Positions 25,137 through 33,591 of a DNA stretch of 39,731 nucleotides are shown here, piece by piece; the first letter of the stretch is position 1; each line of letters opens with the position of its first letter. This DNA is from DATCDR01 sp036510575. Its GTDB lineage: Bacteria > Actinomycetota > Acidimicrobiia > Acidimicrobiales > Bog-793. Where the stretch lies: the NCBI GenBank assembly GCA_036510575.1, contig DATCDR010000060.1, forward strand, positions 1 through 39,731, written 5' to 3'. A program made the position numbers and the translations under genes. The notes under the pieces are model-generated. The model had not been told where the DNA came from. It saw nothing but the letters and a program-made list of their open reading frames with translations, and did not search any database.

Positions 25137-26180
25137 TCACCGCAGCGCCGGCGCCGTCGAGCCACGAACAACCAGGTAGGGATCGACGATCACATGCCGA
25201 GGCTCGCGCCGGTGGTCGACGATCAGCTCGAGCAACAAGTCCGCGGCGATCTCGCCGAGCTCTGCCAGCGGGACGTGGATCGTCGTGAGCGGCGGATCGA
25301 ATCGCCCGCTGAAGGGCATGTCGTTGCAGCCGACGATCGAAATGTCTTCGGGGCAGTGCAGACCCCGACGCGCCAGTGCGTCAAGGCAGCCGATCGCGAG
25401 AAGGTCGTTACCCGCATAGATCGCGGTCAGATCGTTACAGCGAGCGAAGAGCTTCTCACAGGCTCGCTCCCCCTCTTCAACGGTGTAGCGCACCGCTGCC
25501 TGTACCCGCTCACTTCTGACCGGCATGCCCCGCCTGGCAAGTGCCACCTCGTAGCCCCTGCGTCGAAGAAGGCCGTTCGATACGGTCGGCGGTCCGGCGA
25601 TGTGACCGATGCGCTGGTGCCCGAGCGCGACGAGATGCTCGATGGCGAGCTCTGAGCACTGCTGATCGTCAGGGACTACTGAGGAGAAGCTGCCCGATGT
25701 CATCGAACGGTTCGCGAGCACGAGAGGACGCCCGAAGCGAGCAATGTCGCGGAGAGCGTCGTCATCCTCGGTCGCCGCCGTACTGATGATCCCTTCGACC
25801 TGATGGGCGCTCATCGTCTCTAAGAAAAGCTTCGCCCGTTCGTCGGAGTGGTTCGAGTTGCCGAGCAGGACGAGGTAGCCCGCCTCTCCGAGACGACCCT
25901 CGATACCACCGATCATCTGGACGATCATCGGGTTCAACAGGTCGGGCACGATGACGCCTACCGAGAGCGAGCGCTTCATCCGCAACGCGCGCGCAGTCTG
26001 GTTCGGGCGGTAGTCGAGCTCGTCCACAGCTTGGAGGACGCGCGCGAGCGTGTCGGCGTTAACGAGCGAACGTGTCTCGACGTTCATCGCTCGTGACACC
26101 GTGCTCAGGTGCACGCGCGCCACCCGCGCCACGTCGCGCAGCGTTGCCGGTACCTGACGATCACTCTGCGTGGTGCTCAT
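25137..26180 (-). CDS. LacI-family transcriptional regulator
   Basis: A 347-residue repressor. The N-terminal helix-turn-helix is ATLRDVARVARVHLSTVSRAMN, followed by the hinge helix LDYRPNQTARALRMKRS, and then a periplasmic-binding-protein-like effector domain: VGVIVPDLLNPMIVQMIGGIE, VEGIISTAATEDDDAL, LGHQRIGHIAGPP, DLTAIYAGNDLLAIGCLDALARRG and DISIVGCNDMPF. It ends with PRHVIVDPYLVVRGST. The effector is unknown, but sugars and sugar acids are usual. It lies between a dead sugar-importer ATPase and an M24 peptidase remnant. Several CG-centred palindromes in the window are likely binding sites. No such site was seen at its own start. Confidence 0.93.
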   Translation of the reverse strand: MSTTQSDRQVPATLRDVARVARVHLSTVSRAMNVETRSLVNADTLARVLQAVDELDYRPNQTARALRMKRSLSVGVIVPDLLNPMIVQMIGGIEGRLGEAGYLVLLGNSNHSDERAKLFLETMSAHQVEGIISTAATEDDDALRDIARFGRPLVLANRSMTSGSFSSVVPDDQQCSELAIEHLVALGHQRIGHIAGPPTVSNGLLRRRGYEVALARRGMPVRSERVQAAVRYTVEEGERACEKLFARCNDLTAIYAGNDLLAIGCLDALARRGLHCPEDISIVGCNDMPFSGRFDPPLTTIHVPLAELGEIAADLLLELIVDHRREPRHVIVDPYLVVRGSTAPALR

Positions 26181-26223
26181 CGATGCGTCCTCGGTTCGTG
26201 GGGCACCCGACCGCTGATCAGGC

Positions 26224-26700
26224 TTAGTGGGCTGCTCCCATCGATTCTGGCACTATTGGTGCCTGGATCTCGTTTGCACCATGCGCGTAGGAGAAGCCGT
26301 TCCAGTAACGGGTGCCCGTGACGAGCAGCTCCTGGGCCGGGAACTTCGTGAGAAATCGAGGTCCATCGGCGGTGACGTGGATCTCCTCTTCGATTCGGCC
26401 GGCCGACGCGCCGTCGGTGGCGGACCAGTAGGTCTCGATCGCGAAGACCATTCCTTCCTGGAGCTCAATTGGGTGCTCGAAGGAGTGGAAGCGACTCATC
26501 AGCGGCTGCTCCCAGACCGACAGGCCGACGCCGTGGCAGTACTGGAGGCCGAAGGCCTCCTCCTCGTTCGCGAAGCCGAACTCCTCTGCAGCCGGAAAGT
26601 GCCGCACGATGTCGGCAGAGCTCGCGCCGGGACGGATCTCGGCGATCGCGGCGTCCTTGAAGTAGCGCGCGTGCTTGTAGACATCACGCTGCCCGGCCAG
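26224..26700 (-). pseudogene. M24-family peptidase, C-terminal remnant
   Basis: The frame from 26700 to the stop at 26224 encodes only the C-terminal half of an M24 (Xaa-Pro dipeptidase/creatinase-fold) protein: QRDVYKHARYFKDAAIAEIRPGAS, EAFGLQYCHGVGLSVWEQP, LQEGMVFAIETYW, RIEEEIHVTADGPRFLTKFPAQELLV. The metal-binding His of HGVGLS and the Glu residues of ETYW and RIEEE are present, but the upstream half with the two Asp ligands is missing. A TAA at 26701 closes the frame just before the neighbouring HIBADH gene's end. The first possible start (GTG 26607) would give 127 residues, too few for activity. A deletion that fused the flanks is the simplest explanation. Confidence 0.75.
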
Positions 26701-26714
26701 TTACCGCCGCCGGC

Positions 26715-27653
26715 CTAGCCACGGTTCGCCTCCGTCGAAGCCACTGCCGCGACCTGATGTCCGTCGAGATTCAGGGTCACTCCTGCGGCCTTTGCCTGCA
26801 CGAGGATGAGCGACGCGAAGTCCTCGTCGCCGTGGCCCTGGTCGATGCCCGACTTGACGATCTCACGCACCCGCTCTGCGACGGGCATCGAGACATTCAG
26901 CTCCTCGGCGACGCCAAGCCCGAGCCCGACGTCTTTCGCCAGCAGCTTGGTCGTGAACGTCGGCGTGAAATCGAGGTCCACGAAGGCATGCTCCTTGTAC
27001 CCGGAGAACACCGAGCCCATCACGCTCTGATTGATGAAACCGAGCATGTCGGCGCGAGCGATGCCTGCTCGCTCGCCCAACACCGTGATCTCGATCAGCC
27101 CCTGCACCACCATCGCGAGATAGAGGTTGTGACAGATCTTCACCAGCCTCGCCTGCTCGCCTTCGCCAACGTAGGTCACGCTGTTAGCGAGCGCCTCGAG
27201 GTAGGGACGCGCGACCTCAAGTGCATCGCGGGGACCAGAAACGACGATCGAGAGCTGTCCGGAACGGACCACTCCAGGGTTGCCGCTCACCGGTGCGGCA
27301 AGGAAAGCGATCCCATTCACCTCGAGGTGCGCACGCACCCGCGCCGAGGCGTCGACTGAGACAGTGGTGTGGTCGACGACCACGCTCGGTGGCACCGGTA
27401 GCGCAGCGATGGCAGCACAGAGCTCCTCGAAGTCCGCGTCAGCGCTCGCTGTTAGGAACACGATCTCGCATCCCGAGAGGCCCTCGAGGGTGTCGACCAC
27501 GGTCGAACGATCCTCGAGCGAAGCGAGCTTGGAGCGAGTGCGATTGTAAAGACGCATCGCAAAGGCCGCGTCGATGAGCCGTCCTGCCATCGCAATTCCC
27601 ATGCGCCCGCCCGCGCCGGCCCAGCCGATACGTGCGCTTTCCGTCGCTGTCAT
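26715..27653 (-). CDS. 3-hydroxyisobutyrate-dehydrogenase-like NAD(P)-dependent oxidoreductase
   Basis: An intact beta-hydroxyacid dehydrogenase family member of 312 residues. It has an N-terminal Rossmann motif GWAGAGGRMGIAMAGRL (slightly longer than the usual GxGxMG), VVDHTTVSVDASARV, the substrate-binding segment FLAAPVSGNPGVVRSGQL, and the catalytic lysine in ARLVKICHNLYLA. The C-terminal domain has LLAKDVGLGLGVAEELNVSMP and GHGDEDFASL. Relatives oxidise 3-hydroxyisobutyrate, tartronate semialdehyde or similar acids. The ATG at 27653 has GGGAGGGG seven bases upstream; a GTG sits one codon earlier. A near-perfect LacI operator lies 46 bp upstream, so control by the neighbouring regulator is likely. 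Confidence 0.87.
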   Translation of the reverse strand: MTATESARIGWAGAGGRMGIAMAGRLIDAAFAMRLYNRTRSKLASLEDRSTVVDTLEGLSGCEIVFLTASADADFEELCAAIAALPVPPSVVVDHTTVSVDASARVRAHLEVNGIAFLAAPVSGNPGVVRSGQLSIVVSGPRDALEVARPYLEALANSVTYVGEGEQARLVKICHNLYLAMVVQGLIEITVLGERAGIARADMLGFINQSVMGSVFSGYKEHAFVDLDFTPTFTTKLLAKDVGLGLGVAEELNVSMPVAERVREIVKSGIDQGHGDEDFASLILVQAKAAGVTLNLDGHQVAAVASTEANRG

Positions 27654-27698
27654 CACCAGTTCCCCTCCCTCACCGCGTCTTTGCGCCTGGTGCGGAGA

Positions 27699-27712
27699 TG
27701 CAATCGTTTGCG
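27699..27712. promoter_or_regulatory. putative LacI-family operator before the HIBADH-like gene
   Basis: TGCAATCGTTTGCG matches TGCAAnCGnTTGCA at all but the last position. It lies 46 bp upstream of the HIBADH-like start, in promoter position, and about 1.5 kb from the regulator's own start. Confidence 0.6.
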
Positions 27713-27722
27713 AGCAAGCTAG

Positions 27723-28062
27723 CTACGCCGATGCGGCGATGTCAAGCTTGCCGGCACCCGAGAGCACGTCTTCGCGCGTCAAGAACTCAAGACCAACCTT
27801 GTCTGCGAGGTAGTGCAGCCGCGCGAAGTTGACGGCGAAGTCGCCCTCGGCGGTCATGTGCTCGCAGTAACCCGCGAGGTTCGAGTCGAGGTCCTTTAAG
27901 CGACTGAGGTACGTGTGGCAGTCGAGGACGCCGTCGCCTATCTAGACCTCGTCAAACTTCATCAGCATGTAGGTCGGATCCCAGCGGACGTCCTTGAAGT
28001 GCACACTTGCGATATAGGGCGTGAGCTTTCGCCCGACAAAGTGGCACCAAAGAAACCCGGAC
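27723..28062 (-). pseudogene. sugar-phosphate isomerase/epimerase-like gene, C-terminal remnant with internal stop
   Basis: Translating leftward gives PYIASVHFKDVRWDPTY, MLMKFDEV, a TAG at 27942-27944, then IGDGVLDCHTYLSRLKDLDSN, CEHMTAEGDFAVNFARLHYL, ADKVGLEFLTREDVLS and a final TAG at 27723. HFKDV and the IGDGVLD segment are typical of the C-terminal part of xylose-isomerase-like TIM barrels. The front two thirds are gone, and the 5' side abuts the end of the LhgO-like gene. A full-length relative of the same broad family is at 31.0 kb. The upstream limit is approximate. Confidence 0.7.
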
Positions 28063-29256
28063 TCAAAGCGCCATGGCGCCAACGAGGTGCTCTGCCAGCG
28101 CCAGCGACGAGGTCGCAGCCGGAGAGGGCGCATTTCTCACCACCACGACAGATCCGTGCTCCTCGAGCACGATGTCGTCGAGAAATGTCCCGTCATTGGC
28201 CACAGCCTGAGCCCGAACTCCTGCTGGAGCACGAACGACGTCCGCGAGCTGTAAGGACGGCACGTAGCGACGGGCGCGCTCGACGTAGCGGCGGCGAGAT
28301 AGGGAGCCGGCGAGCTCATAGATCCCGGTCCGCCAGTTGCTCGCGGCCATCCTCCAAAAACCAGCGGCTGCGAGCATCCGACGAAGATCCGAGATCGATA
28401 CCGTCGACATCCGATACCCCTCCATCGCCCAAGCCAGAACGGCGTTCGGACCGATGAGGACCTCGCCGTCGACCCGCGGCGTGAAATGGACCCCGAGGAA
28501 GGGGTACTTCGGATCCGGCACTGGGTAGACAAGGTGCGAAACAACCGAACGCGCCGCAGGCGTTAGCCGGTAGTACTCGCCACGGAACGGAATCGAAAGC
28601 GGTTCTGGCGCGAACGTGGCGCGATCGGCCGCAAGAAGCTTCGCCGTGCCGAGCCCCGCACAGACGACGACGCGATCAAAACTGAATCGCTCCCCGTTCA
28701 CCTCGACGGCTGCCGTTGAGCCGACCTCGACCACGCGCTCGACGCGTTGTCCGACGCGTACCTCGTGGCCGCCCTCGACAAGGATCTCGCGCAACCGGCG
28801 CGCAACGGCCGAGAAGTCCGTGATGGCGCTCGCCGGCGACAACAGGGCGCTCACCCCTGCGACTCCAGGTTCGATCTCGGCAAGCTCGTCAGCGCCAAGG
28901 CGCCGAAGCCCAGGGACACCGTTCGCCCTGGCACGCGCCTCTAGATCGTCCAGGCGGACCCGATCCACCTCGTCGGTTGCGATGATCAACTTGCCGATCG
29001 GATCGAAGGGCAAGCCTTCGGACTGACAGAACTCGCGCATCATCTCTGAGCCACGCCGGCAAAGCGTCGCCTTCAGCGAGCCAGGGCGGTAGTACACGCC
29101 GGCGTGGACGACGCCACTGTTGTGCGACGTCTGATGGAGACCAACAGCGGACTCCTTTTCGAACAGGGTGACGGCGAGTCCAGGTCGCGCGATCGAAAGC
29201 TGGCGGGCAAGCGCCAGCCCGACGATTCCCCCGCCTACGATCCCGACCGAATTCAT
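28063..29256 (-). CDS. lhgO: L-2-hydroxyglutarate oxidase-like FAD enzyme
   Basis: A 397-residue FAD-dependent oxidoreductase of the DAO family, close to LhgO, which oxidises L-2-hydroxyglutarate to 2-oxoglutarate. The dinucleotide motif is VGIVGGGIVGLALARQL at the N terminus, followed by LFEKESAVGLHQTSHNSGVVHAGVYYRPGSLKA, a segment strongly typical of LhgO. Also seen are VVVCAGLGTAKLL, FRGEYYRL, HLVYPVPDPKYPFLGVHFTPRVDGEVLIGPNAVLA and GVRAQAVANDGTFLDDI near the end. The ATG at 29256 has only a weak ribosome site. It diverges from the SDR gene at 29393 across about 136 bp. Membrane association is known for E. coli LhgO; no membrane segment is evident here. Confidence 0.9.
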   Translation of the reverse strand: MNSVGIVGGGIVGLALARQLSIARPGLAVTLFEKESAVGLHQTSHNSGVVHAGVYYRPGSLKATLCRRGSEMMREFCQSEGLPFDPIGKLIIATDEVDRVRLDDLEARARANGVPGLRRLGADELAEIEPGVAGVSALLSPASAITDFSAVARRLREILVEGGHEVRVGQRVERVVEVGSTAAVEVNGERFSFDRVVVCAGLGTAKLLAADRATFAPEPLSIPFRGEYYRLTPAARSVVSHLVYPVPDPKYPFLGVHFTPRVDGEVLIGPNAVLAWAMEGYRMSTVSISDLRRMLAAAGFWRMAASNWRTGIYELAGSLSRRRYVERARRYVPSLQLADVVRAPAGVRAQAVANDGTFLDDIVLEEHGSVVVVRNAPSPAATSSLALAEHLVGAMAL

Positions 29257-29392
29257 CTCGAGGTCAGGCTACTTTGGCCGACTCAGCGCGCCCCCGGCAC
29301 ACCTGCACAAACCACTCGCGCCTTGCGCAACCTTCTTGATTCGAGTGAGCCCCACCGATAGCGTGCGCCCTCGACGAGCAGATCGAGGAGAT

Positions 29393-30175
29393 ATGGCAGG
29401 AACACGGCTCCGCGACAAGGTTGCAATAGTTTCCGGAGCCGGATCGCGCGCCGCTGGAATCGGGAACGGCAGGGCGACTGCGATCCTGTTTGCACGCGAA
29501 GGGGCAAAAGTCGTCGTCGTTGACCGCGACCTAGACGCCGCCTCCGAGACGGTTGCCCACATCCGCGAAGAAGGTGGCACCGCGATCGCAGAGGTCGCCG
29601 ATGTCACGAGCTACGCCGAATGCCTCGCTGCTGTGCAGCGAGCGGTCAGTGAGTACGGAAGCTTGGACATCCTCCACAACAACGTCGGGATCGAGGGCGC
29701 GGGGACATTGCTCCAAACTGACGAGGACGACTGGGACCGGGTGTGGGCGGTAAACACCAAGTCGATGATGACAATGAGCAAAGCCGCGTTGCCACCGATG
29801 ATCGCGTCCGGTGGAGGTGCCATCGTCAACATCTCCTCGATCTCTGCTCTTCGACCTCGAGGCCTCACGCCATACACGGTCTCGAAAGGCGCAGTCATCG
29901 CCCTCACGAGAGCACTCGCGATCGACCACGCCGCCGCTGGTGTCCGGGTGAACTGCATCGCGCCAGGGCCGATGTACACCCCGATGGTCTTCGCAGACGG
30001 AATGGACGATGAAACCCGCGATCGCCGCCGGCGGGCATCGCCCCTTGGTATCGAAGGGACTGGCTGGGACATCGCCCACGCCGCGGTGTACCTCGCATCC
30101 GATGAAGCACGCTACGTAACCGGCGTCGTGCTCTCCGTCGACGGCGGGATCACGCTTACGAGCGCAGCGCGCTGA
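29393..30175 (+). CDS. SDR-family oxidoreductase (copy A)
   Basis: A classical short-chain dehydrogenase/reductase of 260 residues. The cofactor motif is an expanded GAGSRAAGIGNGRA near residue 15, an Asp in VVDRD that favours NAD(H), NNVG for the usual NNAG, the catalytic Ser in IVNISSISA and Y-x3-K in YTVSKGA. It ends TGVVLSVDGG. The ATG at 29393 lies two bases after GAGGAG-like sequence. It shares GNGRAT and GTGWDIAHAAVYLASDEA with the next SDR, so the two are paralogues. They are probably co-transcribed, 25 bp apart. The substrate is unknown. Confidence 0.88.
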   Translation: MAGTRLRDKVAIVSGAGSRAAGIGNGRATAILFAREGAKVVVVDRDLDAASETVAHIREEGGTAIAEVADVTSYAECLAAVQRAVSEYGSLDILHNNVGIEGAGTLLQTDEDDWDRVWAVNTKSMMTMSKAALPPMIASGGGAIVNISSISALRPRGLTPYTVSKGAVIALTRALAIDHAAAGVRVNCIAPGPMYTPMVFADGMDDETRDRRRRASPLGIEGTGWDIAHAAVYLASDEARYVTGVVLSVDGGITLTSAAR

Positions 30176-30200
30176 CGATTCGACGACAAGGGGAGGCCAG

Positions 30201-31001
30201 ATGAGGCTCGAAGGAAAGAAAGCCGTCGTTTTCGGCGCAGGGCAGACGCCTGGACAGTCGATCGGGAACGGCAGGGCCACAGCCGAAACGCTCGCCCGCG
30301 AGGGGGCAGAGGTGATCGCAGTCGATGTCGACGGGGAACGTGCCGAAGAGGTCGCCAAAGCGATCATCGACGCCGGCGGATCGGCGTCGGCCCACGTCGC
30401 CGATGCAACATCAGAAGATGACATCGCGGCCCTCTTCGAGAGATGCACAAAAGAGTGGGGTCGACTCGACATTCTGCACCTGAACGTCGGGGTCAGCCTG
30501 GCAGGCGGCGACGCCATCATCACCGAGATCACACCCGAGGCCTTCGACCGCGTGACCTCCATCAACTTGCGGAGCATGGTGCTGGCGTTCAAGCACGCAC
30601 TCCCGATCATGCGAGAACACGAGTCCGGGTCTATAACCACGATCGCATCGATAGCGGCGCACATCGACTACGCCTACGTCTCCTACAAGACCTCGAAGGC
30701 AGGCGTGGTCGCACTCACCCAGCACGTCGCGATCTCGAACGCGAGATACGGCATACGAGCAAACTGCATCCTGCCGGGGTTGATCAATACGCCGATGGCC
30801 GTCGAGAACCGCATCGGTGTGTTGGCAGGATCCCGAGAGGAGGTAATCGCGACCCGTGACGCCCAGGTCCCGCTCGGTCACAAAATGGGCACCGGCTGGG
30901 ACATCGCCAACGCGGCGCTGTTCCTCCACTCCGACGAGGCTTCGTTCATCACGGGCGTGGCGCTAAACGTCGACGGCGGGCAGTCGCTCAAGATCGGTTA
31001 G
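30201..31001 (+). CDS. SDR-family oxidoreductase (copy B)
   Basis: A second short-chain dehydrogenase, 266 residues, paralogous to the preceding one: GAGQTPGQSIGNGRATAETLAREGAEVIAVD, LNVGV for the NNAG position, YKTSK as the catalytic Tyr-Lys pair, and GTGWDIANAALFLHSDEASFITG near the end. Its long glycine loop GQTPGQSIGNG resembles copy A rather than standard SDRs. AGGGGAGG lies six bases before the ATG at 30201. It converges on the isomerase gene, with 29 bp between the stops. The substrate is not known. Confidence 0.88.
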   Translation: MRLEGKKAVVFGAGQTPGQSIGNGRATAETLAREGAEVIAVDVDGERAEEVAKAIIDAGGSASAHVADATSEDDIAALFERCTKEWGRLDILHLNVGVSLAGGDAIITEITPEAFDRVTSINLRSMVLAFKHALPIMREHESGSITTIASIAAHIDYAYVSYKTSKAGVVALTQHVAISNARYGIRANCILPGLINTPMAVENRIGVLAGSREEVIATRDAQVPLGHKMGTGWDIANAALFLHSDEASFITGVALNVDGGQSLKIG

Positions 31002-31030
31002 CACTCCGAGCCGCTACTGGCCGATCCCTG

Positions 31031-31918
31031 CTACCAGTCGGCAGTGGTCGCGAGCGACGAGCCGATGAGGGTCCGCAAAAGCTCGAGGCTCTGGTCGAGT
31101 CGAAGACGTTGATCAGCGACGCCGGGCCAGTTGTCGAGTCCCTCGATCGCAAGGCCGTAGGTACGCTCACCCGGCTGCGCAACGAGAACGCCGAGCAAGG
31201 ATGGCAGATCCGCCACGCCCTCGCCGGGGTAGCACCACTGCACCTCGAAGCTCCGGCGGTGATAGCCATCCTCGACGTAGTGCGACTCGAATCGGTAGTC
31301 CTTCACGTGTCCGGCCGGTGCGAAGCGCGCAAGCGACTTCGCTACAGGCACCGGATCCGCGAGCGTTGCGATCGGATTGATCAGATCGAGGAAGACACCC
31401 ATTCGCTCTGGGCCGACCTGCTCCACGATCTCGCCGTACTCCTCGGCGGTGAAGTCGGAGTGGTTCTCGAGAAGGACCTGCACGTTCGCCTCGGAGAGCT
31501 TCTCAGCGGCCTCAGTCAAGGTATCGATGACGTAGCGCTGCTCTGCGGCTATCAGCTCTGGCTGACCCGCTAGCTCGGCGCGATAAAAGCTCGATGCAAC
31601 GCGAATTATCGGGCTGCCCACCGCGACCGCCTGCTCCATCCAATGGCCGATCCTGGCGACGCCATCGCTCGTCGTGTCGCCGTGCCGGGGTGTCCCAACG
31701 AAGTCACCCGACGTCAGAATCCGCAGCCCGAGATCGTCGGCGAGCTTTCGAAGTTCGGCGAGCTCGTCGAGCGAGCGCTCTCGAACGTGGTGAAGGTCGA
31801 GGTGTACGTAGGCGGCGCCGAGCGAGGCGATCTCGGAGAACACCTCCTCGACCGTCACCTCGGAGGTGGAAATCCGACAGTGGTACGAAAGCGTGTCGAC
31901 ACCGAGGGCGATCTTCAC
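31031..31918 (-). CDS. sugar-phosphate isomerase/epimerase-family TIM-barrel protein
   Basis: A xylose-isomerase-like TIM-barrel protein of about 295 residues. It begins KIALGVDTLSYHCR, with LGAAYVHLDLHHV as an early strand, VQVLLENHSDFTAEEYGEIVEQVG as the central metal-binding segment, MGVFLDLINPIA, and FAPAGHVKDYRFESHY with the late histidine-lysine-aspartate typical of the family. The start may be GTG 31918 or TTG 31924. A near-palindromic LacI-type site lies 29 bp before it, in the short divergent region shared with the carboxymuconolactone-decarboxylase-family gene. Family members isomerise or epimerise sugars and related polyols or acids. Confidence 0.8.
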   Translation of the reverse strand: MKIALGVDTLSYHCRISTSEVTVEEVFSEIASLGAAYVHLDLHHVRERSLDELAELRKLADDLGLRILTSGDFVGTPRHGDTTSDGVARIGHWMEQAVAVGSPIIRVASSFYRAELAGQPELIAAEQRYVIDTLTEAAEKLSEANVQVLLENHSDFTAEEYGEIVEQVGPERMGVFLDLINPIATLADPVPVAKSLARFAPAGHVKDYRFESHYVEDGYHRRSFEVQWCYPGEGVADLPSLLGVLVAQPGERTYGLAIEGLDNWPGVADQRLRLDQSLELLRTLIGSSLATTADW

Positions 31919-31947
31919 CGGCAAATCACGGTTTCAGGATAACTTGC

Positions 31948-31961
31948 CGCAATCGATCGCA
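31948..31961. promoter_or_regulatory. putative LacI-family operator in divergent promoter region
   Basis: CGCAATCGATCGCA has the central CG and both arms of TGCAAnCGnTTGCA with two mismatches. It sits between the isomerase (29 bp away) and the gene starting at 32032 (70 bp away), so it could control both. Confidence 0.5.
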
Positions 31962-32031
31962 CGACTAAGTATGGACCACGATCTTCGGCCCTCGGAGGGA
32001 CTTGCCCTCCGTCGAGAAAGGAGCCCCCTTC

Positions 32032-32586
32032 GTGGCACGCGTTCCATTCGTAGAAGAGTCACAGCTCGGCGAGCCAGCACGCACGCTGGTCGCCGGCCAC
32101 CCAATCAACTTGTACCGAACCTTGGCGCACAGCGAGGGTGGCTTCGCGTCGTTCGCTGATATTGGGCAGTGGGTCCGGTACAAGTCGACGATGGACCCCC
32201 GAGAGCGGGAGATGGTGATCTTGTCCGTCGGCGTTCTCGAAGCAAGCGAATACGAATTTAGCCATCACGTGAAGGTAGGGCGAGACTTCGGTCTAAGCGA
32301 TGCCGACATCACCGGCGTCATTGCCGAAGCCACAAACGGCTCTTCGGAGCTTTCCGAGCGCGAACGGCTGCTTATTCGCGCCGCGCGCGAGATGACCGTC
32401 GACGGTGCTCTGTCGAACGACTGCTGGGAAGCCCTCACGCCCCACTACTCGGTTGAGAAACTCGTCGAGATCGTCTTGATCATCGCTCACTACAACTGCG
32501 TGACCCGCGTCCTTAAGTCACTGGAAATCGACGTCGAGCCAGCCTATCAAGGCTTCCTCCACGAATTTCCGCTGCCCGCGAAGTAG
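32032..32586 (+). CDS. carboxymuconolactone decarboxylase (CMD/AhpD-like) family protein
   Basis: A 184-residue all-helical CMD-family protein. Key segments are YRTLAHSEGGFASFADIGQWVRYKSTMDPREREMVILSVGVLEASEYEFSHHVKVGRDFGLSDADI, which shows the usual helix pair with a conserved Glu and His, followed by a second, degenerate repeat. The redox CxxC of AhpD is absent, so peroxidase activity is unlikely and a lyase or isomerase role is more plausible. The GTG at 32032 has AAAGGAG eight bases before it; the frame extends ten codons further up without a better start. It is divergent from the isomerase with a shared operator-like site. Confidence 0.82.
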   Translation: MARVPFVEESQLGEPARTLVAGHPINLYRTLAHSEGGFASFADIGQWVRYKSTMDPREREMVILSVGVLEASEYEFSHHVKVGRDFGLSDADITGVIAEATNGSSELSERERLLIRAAREMTVDGALSNDCWEALTPHYSVEKLVEIVLIIAHYNCVTRVLKSLEIDVEPAYQGFLHEFPLPAK

Positions 32587-32814
32587 CCGGGAACCGCCTG
32601 ACCTCACGTGGTCTACATGAGCTGCCGTACGTAGCTTCGCCCTGGTGTCGCCCAAACTGGCCTAAGTCGAACCAGGGCGGCTAATTGACGCACGCACGAT
32701 GAATAAGTTCTTCACACTGGGTATTTCTTTTAAGCGTGGACCGCAATACGCGAATGCCGGATCGCGACACCGCAAAGCCTGGGCCAATCGCGCACAAACG
32801 CGTTTGGCCTCGAG

Positions 32815-33486
32815 ATGGACGAAGATATGGAGATGATCCGTATCTTCCTCGTGGACGATCACGAGATCGTCCGTCGAGGCTTGACCGAACTCTTCGAGGC
32901 TGAAGATGACCTCGAGATCGTCGGTGAGGCAGGAACCGTCGCCGACTCCTTGATCCGGATACCGCTCGCGAATGCAGATGTCGCGATCCTCGACTATCGC
33001 CTGCCCGACGGCGACGGCGTCGAAATCTGCCGCTCGCTCCATGACAATCCCGGCGGACCGAGATGCATCATGCTCACCTCGTTCTCTGACGACGAAGCGC
33101 TGGCGGCAGCAGTGATCGCGGGCGCCGAGGGATACCTCATCAAGGAGATCCGTGGCAATGATCTCGTCGCGTCGGTTCGCAAAGTCGCCAGTGGCGAGTC
33201 GCTTCTCGACCCGAAGACGACGGCACAGGCTCTAGAACGGCTGCGATCCGGGCCGGTCCAGGACAAGCGCCTGGCCTCGCTCACACCTCAGGAACGTCAC
33301 GTGCTGGACCTGATCGCTGAGGGGATGACGAATCGGCAGATCGGCGCCGAGATGTTTCTCGCCGAAAAAACCGTGAAGAACTATGTCTCGAACGTGCTCG
33401 CCAAACTAGGCCTCAGCCGGCGAACCGAGGCCGCAGTCTTCGCCCTAAGAGCAGAGCCACCTCCAATCTCGCTACCGCCGCGGTGA
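32815..33486 (+). CDS. DevR/DosR-like NarL-family response regulator
   Basis: A two-domain response regulator of 223 residues. The receiver has the acidic pair in FLVDDHE, the phospho-acceptor Asp at about residue 60 in AILDYRLPDGDG, the switch Thr in MLTSFSDD and the conserved Lys in YLIKEIRG. The C-terminal LuxR-type helix-turn-helix is LTPQERHVLDLIAEGMTNRQIGAEMFLAEKTVKNYVSNVLAKLG. The phrase MFLAEKTVKNYVS and the general layout are close to mycobacterial DevR (DosR), which controls hypoxia and dormancy genes. ATG codons at 32815, 32827 and 32833 are all possible starts; homology favours the last. No sensor kinase gene is adjacent. Confidence 0.9.
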   Translation: MDEDMEMIRIFLVDDHEIVRRGLTELFEAEDDLEIVGEAGTVADSLIRIPLANADVAILDYRLPDGDGVEICRSLHDNPGGPRCIMLTSFSDDEALAAAVIAGAEGYLIKEIRGNDLVASVRKVASGESLLDPKTTAQALERLRSGPVQDKRLASLTPQERHVLDLIAEGMTNRQIGAEMFLAEKTVKNYVSNVLAKLGLSRRTEAAVFALRAEPPPISLPPR

Positions 33487-33591
33487 CAGCCGCTCGGTCG
33501 TCGCGTAGGAGCTCGCCCGACGACGCCACATCCAACAGCGCTCCCCCGTCCGCTCCGGATCGATCGGGACTCCACCAGTAGGCTCAATTGT

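Noticed and set aside
32685..32720. A TTGACG element as a promoter for the DevR-like gene
   Set aside because: No acceptable -10 element occurs at 16-18 bp spacing, so the promoter could not be supported.
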